From positions 62,001 to 126,000 of the forward strand of contig JAETPU010000003.1 of the NCBI GenBank assembly GCA_021771035.1: a stretch of DNA of 64,000 nt, in the 5' to 3' direction. The position numbers were made by a program, and so were the translations under genes. This stretch comes from Marvinbryantia formatexigens. GTDB lineage: Bacteria; Bacillota; Clostridia; Oscillospirales; Ruminococcaceae. Below are positions 53,989-62,662 of the stretch, piece by piece. Under the pieces are notes generated by a model, which saw only the letters and a list, made by a program, of their open reading frames with translations, was not told the origin of the DNA and did no database searches. Position 1 is the first letter of the stretch. Every line of letters begins with the position of its first letter.

Positions 53989-54233
53989 GTCCTTTTCTAC
54001 AGAAAAGGCAGACGCTATGGGTCTGAGGACTTCTTCCATACCCTAACGCAGCGCGTTAGGGTTGATACCCGTGCAAAATAAAATAGTCCAGAAACATCTG
54101 TTGTGTATAATCCGATCACAATACTATTTTTTATTACATTAACAGAAAATCGTTAGATTTTCATTCCCGTGTATCAAAAAATAGTATCCAACCATCTGTT
54201 GGGTTCAATCGGATCACAATACTATTTTTTATT
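53989..54233. repeat. Cluster of palindromes with a tandem AT-rich hairpin repeat
   Basis: Between a terminator and a leftward methyltransferase gene. It contains CCTTTTCT-AC-AGAAAAGG (about 53991-54008), CCCTAACGC-AGC-GCGTTAGGG (54041-54061), and two ~62 bp units about 99 bp apart (54075-54137 and 54174-54233). Each unit begins with AAAATAGT(AT), holds CATCTGTTG and TC(C/G)GATCACA, and ends ATACTATTTTTTATT; the two ends pair, in unit 2 as a 12 bp stem. AAAATC-GTTA-GATTTT lies between units. No coding frame. Confidence 0.7.
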
Positions 54234-54906
54234 TCTCGCACCGTACCAGCAGTTTCCAGTGGGTGGTGCCGTAGGCGGCGTTCCTCAGGCTGTACTGGGC
54301 CTCCCGCACCGGATCCTCCAGGATGGCAAAGCCCTCCAGCACCCGCTCCAATTCCTGGGCCCCGGCGTAAAAATGCGGCACATTGCGTTCGGTGTCGGAA
54401 TCGTCCCGCAGCACGGTGTTTTCGTCCATCCGGCGGCTTTGGGGAGCGTCGCGGAACCCTGGGTTCTCCTTGGCAATCAGCGTAAGGTACCATTCGGCGC
54501 CGTTTCGCAGCACCCGGCGCATCTCACTGAGAATCCGGCGCACGCCCTGGGTGTCCGTATGGTAGATCACATGAAATGCCAGAGCGCAGTCAAAGGTATT
54601 GTCGGGGAAGGGCAGCGTGAGCATATTCCCGCAGTGCGTCCGCACCTGCACGCCCTCCCGGGCGGCCCACTCCCGGGTGCTGGCGATACTGTAGCCGGAG
54701 AGATCCATGGCATCCACCTCAAAGCCCTCCTTGGCAAAATAGACAGAATGCCTTCCCAGCCCGCAGCCCAGATCCAAAAACCGGGTTCTCCCCTGGGCCC
54801 TCCACCGCTGGGCCAGGCCCGCGCTTTCCAAACTGGGTTTTTTCCATTCCTCACTGGTGTTTTTTCTCCAGTCCCACGCCTTGGTGGGGCTTTCCAACTG
54901 CTCCAT
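54229..54906 (-). CDS. Class I SAM-dependent methyltransferase
   Basis: 225 residues. Motif I TRFLDLGCGLGRHSVYFAK, acidic residue in VDAMDLSGYS, then GNMLTLPFPDNTFDCALAFH and VLRNGAEWYLTLIAKENPGF. It belongs to the UbiE/Methyltransf_11 type; acceptor unknown. The C-terminal YAGAQELERVLEGF is usual in the Tam-like branch. RBS GAGGAG. Its 3' end touches the second AT-rich hairpin unit, which supplies T-rich sequence and may be its terminator. Confidence 0.9.
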   Translation of the reverse strand: MEQLESPTKAWDWRKNTSEEWKKPSLESAGLAQRWRAQGRTRFLDLGCGLGRHSVYFAKEGFEVDAMDLSGYSIASTREWAAREGVQVRTHCGNMLTLPFPDNTFDCALAFHVIYHTDTQGVRRILSEMRRVLRNGAEWYLTLIAKENPGFRDAPQSRRMDENTVLRDDSDTERNVPHFYAGAQELERVLEGFAILEDPVREAQYSLRNAAYGTTHWKLLVRCEK

Positions 54907-55005
54907 GTCTCCGGACTCCTCTCTTTTTTCACCCTGGCTCCCGAGGCAAGCCGCACAGCGGGCGGCAAGCGCCGGTGCTCGTCCTGATTTTATGTATCCG
55001 CTGGC

Positions 55006-55851
55006 TTAAAGCGGCTTTACGCCGCACACCACCCGATCCAGCCCCGCCAAATCTTTGAGAACCCGCACCCGGGCGGCACCCTGGGTTTCCAGCAGCGCCT
55101 TGACTGCCTGGCCCTGGCCCGCCCCAATCTCATAGGCAACCAGTCCCCCCGGGCGCAGCCTGGGAAGCCAGACGGGCCCCAGCCGGCGGTAAAACCGCAG
55201 CCCGTCCCCATCGCCGTCCAACGCCATGGCGGGCTCAAACTGAACCTCCCGCTGCAGGGAGGGGAGCTCTGCCGTGGGAATATAGGGCGGATTGGAGACA
55301 ATGGCATCCAGGATGGGGTAATCCCCCTGGGGCGCCAGCACGTCCTCCTGCAAAACCCTCACATTCCCGCACTGATTGAGGGCCGCATTGCGCCTGAGAT
55401 AAGAAAGCGCCTCCGGTGAGGCCTCCAGGGCCCACACGCTGGCATCCGGCCGCTGCCGCGCCAGGGAGATGGCGATACACCCGCTGCCGCTGCACAGATC
55501 CGCAATCCTGACGGCGTTCATATGCTCCGCATATTCCAGAACCGTTTCCACCAGGAGTTCCGTTTCCGCCCGGGGAATCAGCACTCCCGGGCCCACCTCA
55601 AATTCATAGCCATAAAATTCCCATTTGCCCAGCACATACTGGATGGGCTCCCCATTCAGCCTGCGGCGCAGCAATTCCCGGAGTTTTTCCTGGGATTCCT
55701 GCGGGCACAGGGTATCCGCTATCAGGGGGTAGTGGGTTCTGTCCACACCGCATCCCGCCTCCAACAAAAGGTAGGCTTCCATCTGGGCGGCGTCAGCCCC
55801 CGCCCCTTGAAGGCGCTGCCGGGTATCCCGGAACAGTTCTCGGTAGGTCAC
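55006..55851 (-). CDS. prmC: Release factor glutamine methyltransferase PrmC
   Basis: 281 residues. Methylates the GGQ glutamine of RF1/RF2. N-terminal helical bundle (VTYRELFRDTRQRLQGAGAD), a beta-hairpin linker containing GEPIQYVLGKWEFYG, GVLIPRAETE, SAM motif LCSGSGCIAISLA (119-131) and the catalytic NPPY (187-190). The GTG at 55851 has AAAGGA 9 bases upstream; longer ATG frames are unsupported. prfA is not adjacent in this window. Confidence 0.95.
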   Translation of the reverse strand: MTYRELFRDTRQRLQGAGADAAQMEAYLLLEAGCGVDRTHYPLIADTLCPQESQEKLRELLRRRLNGEPIQYVLGKWEFYGYEFEVGPGVLIPRAETELLVETVLEYAEHMNAVRIADLCSGSGCIAISLARQRPDASVWALEASPEALSYLRRNAALNQCGNVRVLQEDVLAPQGDYPILDAIVSNPPYIPTAELPSLQREVQFEPAMALDGDGDGLRFYRRLGPVWLPRLRPGGLVAYEIGAGQGQAVKALLETQGAARVRVLKDLAGLDRVVCGVKPL

Positions 55852-56138
55852 GGCGCTCACTCCTTTCGGGAAAATTACGGGTTCAGTCGGTAAAATCCGG
55901 ATTTCCTGTATTTCTTTCATTATAAGAGGTGTAAGGCCTGAATGCAACCGCTACAGCGGCCATCCCCCCTGCCGTGGCGGCAAAAACGGAAGGCGGCTTT
56001 CGGCAGGGGGAGCGCGGTTTGAAGGCCCCTCCTTGATCCTATGGGATAAACGTGATAGAATAAGAGGAAACCTAAGGTATCCCGGCAGCGTCCCGGTATC
56101 TCAGAGTGGCAAATCCAACTACAAAAGGAGGAACAGTC

Positions 56139-56225
56139 GTGGACATATGCGGTCGAAGTACAAAAGTGAACAGCGATGGTCTTTTCCGCATACGGTTCGT
56201 GGACTTTGGTTCTCCGTGCCGCTGA
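56139..56225 (+). CDS. Possible 28-codon leader ORF upstream of mgtE
   Basis: A GTG 6 bases after AAGGAGGAA opens a short frame reading MDICGRSTKVNSDGLFRIRF and ending in a TGA about 150 bp before mgtE. The ribosome site is as good as that of real genes. It could be a regulatory leader peptide for the magnesium transporter or a chance frame. No M-box (ykoK) riboswitch consensus was recognised in 55950-56376. Confidence 0.3.
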   Translation: MDICGRSTKVNSDGLFRIRFVDFGSPCR

Positions 56226-56376
56226 TGCGGCATTCTGGATTTCTGCAATTTTGAATGAACGATCATCGCCGGACAATTCCGGGCGAAGCGGGTTTGCTTT
56301 GTCCTGGATTTGTGCGGCCTGTTTATTTTTGGAACTTCCTCCCGGATTGAAAAATCAAGAATCAGGAGGGATTCCC

Positions 56377-57741
56377 ATGGAACACATCTTTCGTCTTCAG
56401 GAGGCGCTGCGCCTCGCCCAGGAAAAAAACTATCCCCTGCTGCGCCAGATGCTGGCACAGGAAAATGAAGCGGACATCGCCCAGTTTTTGGAGGAGGTCT
56501 ATTCCCAGAGCTCCCCACAGACTGTTGTTTTAATTTTTCGCCTTCTGCCGAAGGAGCTGGCCGCCCAGGTCTTCTCCTTCCTGATGGGCGATATGCAAGC
56601 GGTTATTGTCAGCGGTATTACGGATCAGGAGCTCTCCGGCATTGTGGAAGAGCTCAGCGTGGACGACGCGGTGGATATGCTGGAGGAATTGCCCGCCAAC
56701 GTGGTCAAACGGGTTTTGAAAAGCGCGAAGCCCAGCACCCGCCAGATGCTCAACCGGTTTTTAAACTATCCGGAAAACTCCGCGGGAAGCATCATGACAG
56801 CGGAATTTGTGGATCTGCGCCGGAGTATGACCGTTGCCCAGGCGATTCACCGGATCCGCACCATGGGTGCGGACAGCGAAACCATCTATACCTGCTATGT
56901 GATCGACGAGGGCCGCGTGCTGGACGGCGTGGTGACGGTCCGGGAGCTTCTTTTAGCCCGGGATGAGCAGTTGGTGCAGGAGATTATGGACGACCATGTG
57001 ATCTGTGCCGCCGCAACGGACGACCGGGAGGAGGTGGCCTCCCTGTTCTCCAAATATGGCTTTCTGGCGCTCCCGGTGGTGGACGCGGAGCACCGCCTGG
57101 TGGGGATTGTCACGGTGGACGACGCGGTGGAGGTCCTGGAGCAGGAGGCCACCGAGGATTTTGAGCGTATGGCCGCCATGCAGCCCTCCCACAAGTCCTA
57201 CCTGAAAACCAGCGTCTTCACCCTGGCAAAAAGCCGGATTCTGTGGCTTTTGGTCCTGATGATCTCCGGCATGATCACCGGCGGCATCCTGGGGAAATAT
57301 GAGGAGGCCTTTGCCTCTCTGCCGATTTTAGTCACCTTCATCCCCATGCTCACCGACACCGGCGGAAATGCCGGCTCCCAGAGCAGCACCTTGGTCATCC
57401 GCGGGATGGCGCTCTCGGAAATTCGCCCCAGGGACTTTTTCGCCGTCATCTGGAAGGAGGCCCGGGTGAGCTTCCTGGTGGGGGCGGCACTCAGCGCCGT
57501 CAACTTTGTGCGCCTGATTATCACCTATCCCGGCAATGTCCTGCTGGCGCTCACCGTGGCGGTCGCCCTGTTCGTCACCGTTGTGGTGGCAAAAACGTTA
57601 GGCGGGATGCTGCCCATGATCGCCAAGACGCTGAAACTGGATCCCGCCATTATGGCGGCCCCGCTCATCACCACCATTGTGGACGCGGTTTCCTTAATGA
57701 TCTATTTTTCCGTGGCCCAGCTTCTGTTTGGGATGGCGTGA
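56377..57741 (+). CDS. mgtE: Magnesium transporter MgtE
   Basis: 454 residues, full length. N domain (EHIFRLQEALRLAQEKNYPL; ADIAQFLEEV; VDDAVDMLEELPANVVKRVL), two CBS domains (~130-255: IMTAEFVDLRRSMTV and TVDDAVEVLEQEATEDFERM), a plug helix, then five helices with the pore signature MLTDTGGNAGSQSSTLVIRG. It is a Mg2+-gated, Mg2+-selective channel; cytosolic Mg2+ bound between N and CBS domains shuts the pore. The ATG is preceded by AGGAGGG. Confidence 0.97.
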   Translation: MEHIFRLQEALRLAQEKNYPLLRQMLAQENEADIAQFLEEVYSQSSPQTVVLIFRLLPKELAAQVFSFLMGDMQAVIVSGITDQELSGIVEELSVDDAVDMLEELPANVVKRVLKSAKPSTRQMLNRFLNYPENSAGSIMTAEFVDLRRSMTVAQAIHRIRTMGADSETIYTCYVIDEGRVLDGVVTVRELLLARDEQLVQEIMDDHVICAAATDDREEVASLFSKYGFLALPVVDAEHRLVGIVTVDDAVEVLEQEATEDFERMAAMQPSHKSYLKTSVFTLAKSRILWLLVLMISGMITGGILGKYEEAFASLPILVTFIPMLTDTGGNAGSQSSTLVIRGMALSEIRPRDFFAVIWKEARVSFLVGAALSAVNFVRLIITYPGNVLLALTVAVALFVTVVVAKTLGGMLPMIAKTLKLDPAIMAAPLITTIVDAVSLMIYFSVAQLLFGMA

Positions 57742-58003
57742 CAGCCGGGAATCCGTATAAAATCCCACAGGGTGCGGTATGGGTTGGATTCATTCCACAC
57801 CGCAGGGAAGCAGGGCCCATAAAATCGGAAGGCCGTGCGTTTCCTGTCAAACATCCGGCATCTCCATCGGGAGCCATGACAGCGCCATACATCCCGCGCC
57901 CCGCAGCAAGGGCGAGCGAAAAAATTTCCGGTTCATTCTGTTTGAGGTATCAGTTTACTCCGCGGGCGTATGTCCCCGGAATCGGCAAGGAGGTAAGAAG
58001 CCA

Positions 58004-58819
58004 ATGTACTACAACCTATTTGACAGCCATATTCATTCCGACAACTCCCCGGACGGCGTCCATGCGGCCACATTTTTATGTGAGAACGCCGTTGCCAGGG
58101 GGCTCAGCGGCATCGCCATCACGGATCACTGCGAGATGCACCGCTTTCAGGAGCAGCAGGTGAGCCGCCGCCTGAGGCAGTCCTATTTTGAGACGCTCAA
58201 GGCCCGGGTTTCCTTCTGCCAGCGCCTGATTGTCTCCTTCGGCATGGAGCTGGGCCAGCCCAATGCGGATTATGCCCTTTCGGAGAAGATATTGGCGGAA
58301 TATCCCTACGATTTTGTTCTGGGCTCGCTGCACAGTGTGCAGAATATCAACTTTCACCACCTGAACGCGAAGGAGCTGTCGGGCGCCGAACTGGACGACG
58401 AGCTGGTGCGGTATTACACCACCTTGCTTGAGATTGTCAGCTGGGGCAAGTTCGACGCGCTGGCCCATCTCACCTACCCGGTGCGGTATGTGACAGGCCG
58501 GGACAAGGTGGAGATCCCCCAGGCGCGCCTGGACGAGCTGGTGGAGCCCGTCCTGCGCCGGATGGTGGAAAAGGGGATTGCGCTGGAGCTCAACACCTCC
58601 GGCTACCGCCAGGGGCTGGGCGGGCCCATGCCTGCCATGCGGTATCTCAGCTGGTACCGGCAGATGGGCGGCGAAACAATCACCATCGGCTCAGACGCCC
58701 ACAGCGCCCCCGCGGTGGGCAGCCATATCAGCGATGCCATGGAACTGCTCGCCCAGTGCGGATTCACCCATTTCGCCTTTTACCGCCGGCGTAAACCGGA
58801 ATATCTGAGGATTGTTTAG
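58004..58819 (+). CDS. PHP-domain histidinol-phosphatase-like protein
   Basis: 271 residues. PHP metal motifs: FDSHIHSDNSPDG (H-x-H), AITDHCEMH, GMELGQPN, FVLGSLHSV, and the C-terminal TIGSDAHSAPAVGS. This arrangement is that of HisK-type histidinol phosphate phosphatases, but no his genes are nearby, so other phosphate esters are possible. AGGAGGT precedes the ATG; the longer upstream frame is unsupported. Confidence 0.9.
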   Translation: MYYNLFDSHIHSDNSPDGVHAATFLCENAVARGLSGIAITDHCEMHRFQEQQVSRRLRQSYFETLKARVSFCQRLIVSFGMELGQPNADYALSEKILAEYPYDFVLGSLHSVQNINFHHLNAKELSGAELDDELVRYYTTLLEIVSWGKFDALAHLTYPVRYVTGRDKVEIPQARLDELVEPVLRRMVEKGIALELNTSGYRQGLGGPMPAMRYLSWYRQMGGETITIGSDAHSAPAVGSHISDAMELLAQCGFTHFAFYRRRKPEYLRIV

Positions 58820-58853
58820 GGACGGCATAAGGGCCTCCCCATCCTGTAAGCAA

Positions 58854-58906
58854 CCGGAACAGTTTCCCGGCGTCCTGTGCACCGGCGGGACTGGTCCGGT
58901 TTTTTC
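58854..58906 (+). terminator. Probable terminator of the PHP gene
   Basis: An imperfect stem CCGGaaCaGT... with ...GACtGgtCCGG, followed by T6. The rest of 58907-59316 (about 410 bp) shows no gene. Confidence 0.55.
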
Positions 58907-59316
58907 TGCCTGTGGACCCGGCTTAAACGGCCCGGCAAAAAGAAACGCGTCCAGTGTCCCGCAAACGAAAGGTTCGGCGCCAGCCGGCTGTACCCCCTTG
59001 GGCGGCCCGGATAGCACCCGGTCCCAGCCGCGGGGCATTGTGGAATATCTAGGCTGCCTAATACCAAAGGCGTCTCCATCCACTTTTCGGGTTTCCGGAA
59101 AGAAAGGGCTGCAAACGGTTTGCGCCGCCTGCCCGCAGCTCCGTATGAGGGGCCGGGCAATCGTTTAAATTTGTTGTTTTCCCCTGCGAAGCGGCAGGAG
59201 GGAGAAACGGGCTGAAAGGCCGCCTGCAAAGCTGGTCTTTTATGCCTTTTGTGTGTGAGGAATTTGTATGCTGCGCAATGAAAGCGGCACAACTTCGGAA
59301 AGGAATGGTTACCACT

Positions 59317-59796
59317 ATGGATCAACTTCTGACACTTCTGGAACAAAACGCCCGGCTTTCCAACGCCGAATTAGCCGTCATGCTGGGACGCACCGAGGAA
59401 CAGATTGCCCAGCAAATCGAGGATTACCAGGCCCGGGGGATCATCCGGGGCTTTCAGGCGATGGTGGACTGGGAACAGGTGGACCGCAGCCAAATCACCG
59501 CTTATATCGAGCTCAACGTCACCCCGAAGCAGGGCGAAGGTTTTGAGGAAATCGCCAAACGCATTATGCAGTTCGAGGAGGTGCAGACGGTCTACCTGAT
59601 GAGCGGAAGCTATGATTTGCAGGTGGTGGTCCAGGGCAAATCCTTTAAGGATGTGGCGCTGTTTGTCGCCGAGCGGCTCTCCCCATTGGAATCCGTCACC
59701 TCCACCTCCACTTCCTTTGTCCTGCGCAAATACAAGGATCGCGGCGTCATTGTATGTGACGAGGAGCGCGACGAGAGGGGGCTGACCTCCCTGTGA
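59317..59796 (+). CDS. Lrp/AsnC family regulator
   Basis: 159 residues. N-terminal winged HTH (QLLTLLEQNARLSNAELAVM, then RTEEQIAQQIEDYQARGII) and a RAM ligand-binding domain (ITAYIELNVTPKQGEGFEEI; VYLMSGSYDLQVVVQGKSFK) that normally binds amino acids and drives octamer assembly. ATG at 59317, 13 bases after AAAGGA; an ATG at 59305 has no spacer. It overlaps the aminotransferase by 4 bp (GTGA), so the pair is translationally coupled and it probably regulates this operon. Confidence 0.93.
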   Translation: MDQLLTLLEQNARLSNAELAVMLGRTEEQIAQQIEDYQARGIIRGFQAMVDWEQVDRSQITAYIELNVTPKQGEGFEEIAKRIMQFEEVQTVYLMSGSYDLQVVVQGKSFKDVALFVAERLSPLESVTSTSTSFVLRKYKDRGVIVCDEERDERGLTSL

Positions 59797-61010
59797 GCCA
59801 TCCGATTTGTTATGAATCCCTCTTATCCCAGGCGGTTCAGGAGATAAAGCCCTCCGGCATCCGCCGTTTTTTTGATATTGCGGCCCAGATGAAGGGCGTC
59901 ATCTCCCTGGGAGTGGGCGAGCCGGATTTTAAAACCCCCTGGAGCGTGCGCCAGGCCGGCATCCGCTCCCTGGAGGCCTCCAAAACCTGGTATACCGCCA
60001 ACGCGGGATTGCAGGAGCTCAAGGACGAAATCTGCCGGTATGTCAAGCGCCGGTTTTCCCTGGAATACTCGCCCTTAGACGAAACGCTGATCACCGTAGG
60101 CGGCAGCGAAGCCATCGATATGTGTATCCGGGCACTCATAAACCCGGGGGACGAAGTGCTCATCCCCGAGCCCTGCTTTGTGGCCTATTCCCCCATTGCA
60201 TCCCTGTGCGGCGCCAAGGTGGTGCCTATCCCCACAAGGGCCGAGGATGAGTTCCGCCTGACTCCCCAGCAGCTGCGGGATGCCATCACTCCCAAAACCA
60301 AGCTGCTGATTTTCCCCTTCCCCAATAACCCCACCGGCGCCGTGATGCGCCGGGAGCACCTGGAGGAAATTGCCGCGGTGCTGCGGGAAACCAGCATCAT
60401 CACCCTGTCCGATGAAATTTATGCGGAGCTCACCTACGGGGAGAGCACCCATGTCTCCATCGCCTCCCTGCCGGGGATGGCCGAGCGCACCGTGGTGGTC
60501 AACGGCTTTTCCAAGGCCTATGCCATGACCGGATGGCGCCTGGGCTACGCTTTGGGCCCCGCGCCGATCCTCAGACAGATGACCAAAATCCACCAATTCG
60601 CCATCATGTGTGCGCCTACCACCAGCCAGTATGCCGCTGTGGAAGCCCTGCGGGGCTGCGACGGCGAAATCGAGCGGATGCGCTGCACCTATGATATGCG
60701 CCGCCGCCTGGTGGTGGACAGCTTCAATAAATTAGGGCTGACCTGCTTTGAACCCCAGGGCGCCTTCTATGTATTCCCTTGTATCCGCTCCACCGGGCTT
60801 TCCTCTGAGGAGTTCTGCGAGCGCCTGCTCTACTCCCAAAAGGTGGCCGTGGTTCCCGGGGACGCCTTCGGCGAATGCGGGGAGGGCTTTATCCGGGTGT
60901 CCTACTCCTATTCCATCGAGCATATCACCCAGGCGCTGCGCAAAATCGGCATATTCCTGCAGGAATTAAACGAGAATCCGGCCCAGGGGGACACAAGGCA
61001 TGAAGGTTAG
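59793..61010 (+). CDS. Class I/II aminotransferase
   Basis: 405 residues, fold type I PLP enzyme. ISLGVGEPDFKTPWSVRQAG, YTANAGLQELKDEICRY, FPFPNNPTGAVMRREHLEEI, SDEIYAELTY and the Schiff-base Lys241 in NGFSKAYAMTGWRLGYA, then FIRVSYSYSIEHI near the end. It resembles PatA/AraT-type aromatic or branched-chain aminotransferases. Substrate not determined by sequence. The GTG start overlaps the Lrp stop; the C-terminus overlaps the DUF362 gene by 11 bp. Confidence 0.92.
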   Translation: MSHPICYESLLSQAVQEIKPSGIRRFFDIAAQMKGVISLGVGEPDFKTPWSVRQAGIRSLEASKTWYTANAGLQELKDEICRYVKRRFSLEYSPLDETLITVGGSEAIDMCIRALINPGDEVLIPEPCFVAYSPIASLCGAKVVPIPTRAEDEFRLTPQQLRDAITPKTKLLIFPFPNNPTGAVMRREHLEEIAAVLRETSIITLSDEIYAELTYGESTHVSIASLPGMAERTVVVNGFSKAYAMTGWRLGYALGPAPILRQMTKIHQFAIMCAPTTSQYAAVEALRGCDGEIERMRCTYDMRRRLVVDSFNKLGLTCFEPQGAFYVFPCIRSTGLSSEEFCERLLYSQKVAVVPGDAFGECGEGFIRVSYSYSIEHITQALRKIGIFLQELNENPAQGDTRHEG

Positions 61011-62136
61011 CATCCTGAAAGCATCCGATTACACCGACCGGGAGATTCAGCGGGTGGTGGACGCCCATTTTTCCCTGCTGGGCGCGGACCGCGACATCCG
61101 AAGGGATATGAAGGTGCTCCTCAAGCCAAACCTGGTGATGAAGCGGGATCCTGAGAGCGCCACCACTACCCATCCGGCCTTTGTGAAAGCGGTGATCCGG
61201 CACCTGGAGGGGCTGGGTGTGACGGACATTACCGTGGCGGACAGCCCCGGCGGGCTCTACAGCCGCGCGGCTTTGAGCGGCATCTATGACACCTGTGGGA
61301 TGGCCGGGGCCGTGGCGGGAACCTGCGCGAAGCTCAACCTGGACACCACCAGCGGCACCAGGGCCGCGGATTCCCGGCTTGTGCCCGAATTTCCCATCAT
61401 CACGCCGGTTTTGCAGGCGGATTATATCATTTCCCTGCCCAAACTGAAAACCCACTGCATGACCGGGCTTTCCGGCGGGGTGAAAAACCTGTTCGGCGTC
61501 ATCCCCGGGCTGACAAAGCCTGAGTTCCACTACCGGTTTTCGGAAAACGCCCGGTTTTGCTCCATGCTGGTGGATTTGGCGGGCACCGTATCCCCCAGCC
61601 TCACCATTGTGGACGCGGTGGATTCCATGGAAGGGGACGGCCCCTCCGCAGGGATAAAGAAACATACCGGGCTCTCCTTTGCCGGCAAAGGCCCATTTTT
61701 CCTGGATCGGATCCTGCTGGAGTATATCGGGATGCCCGTTTCGGAGTGCCTGACGGTACACGAGGCCATCCAGCGCTCCCTGTGCCCATCCTCTGCCGCC
61801 CAGATCCCGGTGTGCGGGGATTTTACCACACCGCCCCGGTGCGGCGATTTTCGGATGCCCCGCTCCAAACACGTGGACTTTGGGGAGAGTATCCCAGGCT
61901 TTGTGCGAAAACCCGCCCTATATCTTGCCAACCGCCTCTTGACACCCCGTCCGGTCATCCGTCATAATAACTGTATCGGCTGCGGGAAATGCGCCCAGAG
62001 CTGTCCGGCTAAGACCATCCGCATCCAAAAGAAAAAGGCGCGGATCGATTACCGCAGCTGCATCCACTGCTTCTGCTGCCATGAGATGTGCCCGGTGAGC
62101 GCCATCCATATCCGCCGCTCTCCCCTCTCCCGCTGA
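61000..62136 (+). CDS. DUF362 protein with a 2x[4Fe-4S] ferredoxin domain
   Basis: 378 residues. DUF362 domain (~1-290) with VLLKPNLVMKRDPESATTTH, ITVADSPGGL, SLPKLKTHCMTGLSGGVKN and VDAVDSMEGDGPSAG; C-terminal bacterial ferredoxin with CIGCGKCAQSCP (325-336) and CIHCFCCHEMCP (354-365). The DUF362-ferredoxin combination is a widespread anaerobic redox protein of unproven reaction. It overlaps the aminotransferase by 11 bp in a three-gene operon with Lrp. Confidence 0.93.
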   Translation: MKVSILKASDYTDREIQRVVDAHFSLLGADRDIRRDMKVLLKPNLVMKRDPESATTTHPAFVKAVIRHLEGLGVTDITVADSPGGLYSRAALSGIYDTCGMAGAVAGTCAKLNLDTTSGTRAADSRLVPEFPIITPVLQADYIISLPKLKTHCMTGLSGGVKNLFGVIPGLTKPEFHYRFSENARFCSMLVDLAGTVSPSLTIVDAVDSMEGDGPSAGIKKHTGLSFAGKGPFFLDRILLEYIGMPVSECLTVHEAIQRSLCPSSAAQIPVCGDFTTPPRCGDFRMPRSKHVDFGESIPGFVRKPALYLANRLLTPRPVIRHNNCIGCGKCAQSCPAKTIRIQKKKARIDYRSCIHCFCCHEMCPVSAIHIRRSPLSR

Positions 62137-62340
62137 CGGCGGCTCAGGCAGCTTAACTTCGTTATATGGATGCGCCAATGTTTCGGGATTTTTGAGCCGC
62201 GGGTATTGCATCCGAAAATTCTTAGCTCCGTTTTCCCCGGCTTAAATTTGTATCGCTCCATTGAAAAAAGCGTTGGAATGAGCCTCCAACCCACGTTCTG
62301 CGCCTGTCAGACGCAGAAAACCGGCTGCCTCTCACCCAAA

Positions 62341-62600
62341 CCGGCGCAACCTCGAAAAGGAAGTACCGGCTGGGCGCAGGTGTCCAACCGCAGGACTTCG
62401 CTCCTCGGATTCCTATTATCCGGATTATGCGGCGCAACCTCGGAAGAGAAGTGCCGGTGGGGGCAGGCGTCCAGTCGCAGGGATTCGCCTTCCGAAATTC
62501 CGGAATCCAGATTTTGTCCTGCGAAACCGGCACAACTGCATAACGGAAATGACGGCTCTGCGGACAGATTCAAACACAAAGGATATCTTTGTGCCGGTTT
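62341..62600. repeat. Imperfect tandem repeats upstream of the Gfo/Idh/MocA gene
   Basis: Three related units beginning CGGCGCAACC (62342), CGGCGCAACC (62430) and CGGCACAAC (62528), so spaced 88 and 98 bp. Units 1 and 2 share most positions (GCAGG-GTCCA-CGCAGG...TTCGC). Unit 3 is more diverged and is bounded by a 12 bp inverted repeat, AAACCGGCACAA with TTGTGCCGGTTT (about 62525-62536 and 62589-62600). No convincing coding frame. 62137-62340 holds no gene either. Confidence 0.65.
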
Positions 62601-62662
62601 ATATTGGTAACAAGGAGACGCTGCCCAATGGGTCAAACTCAGAAAGAAATGAGGATCACAAT

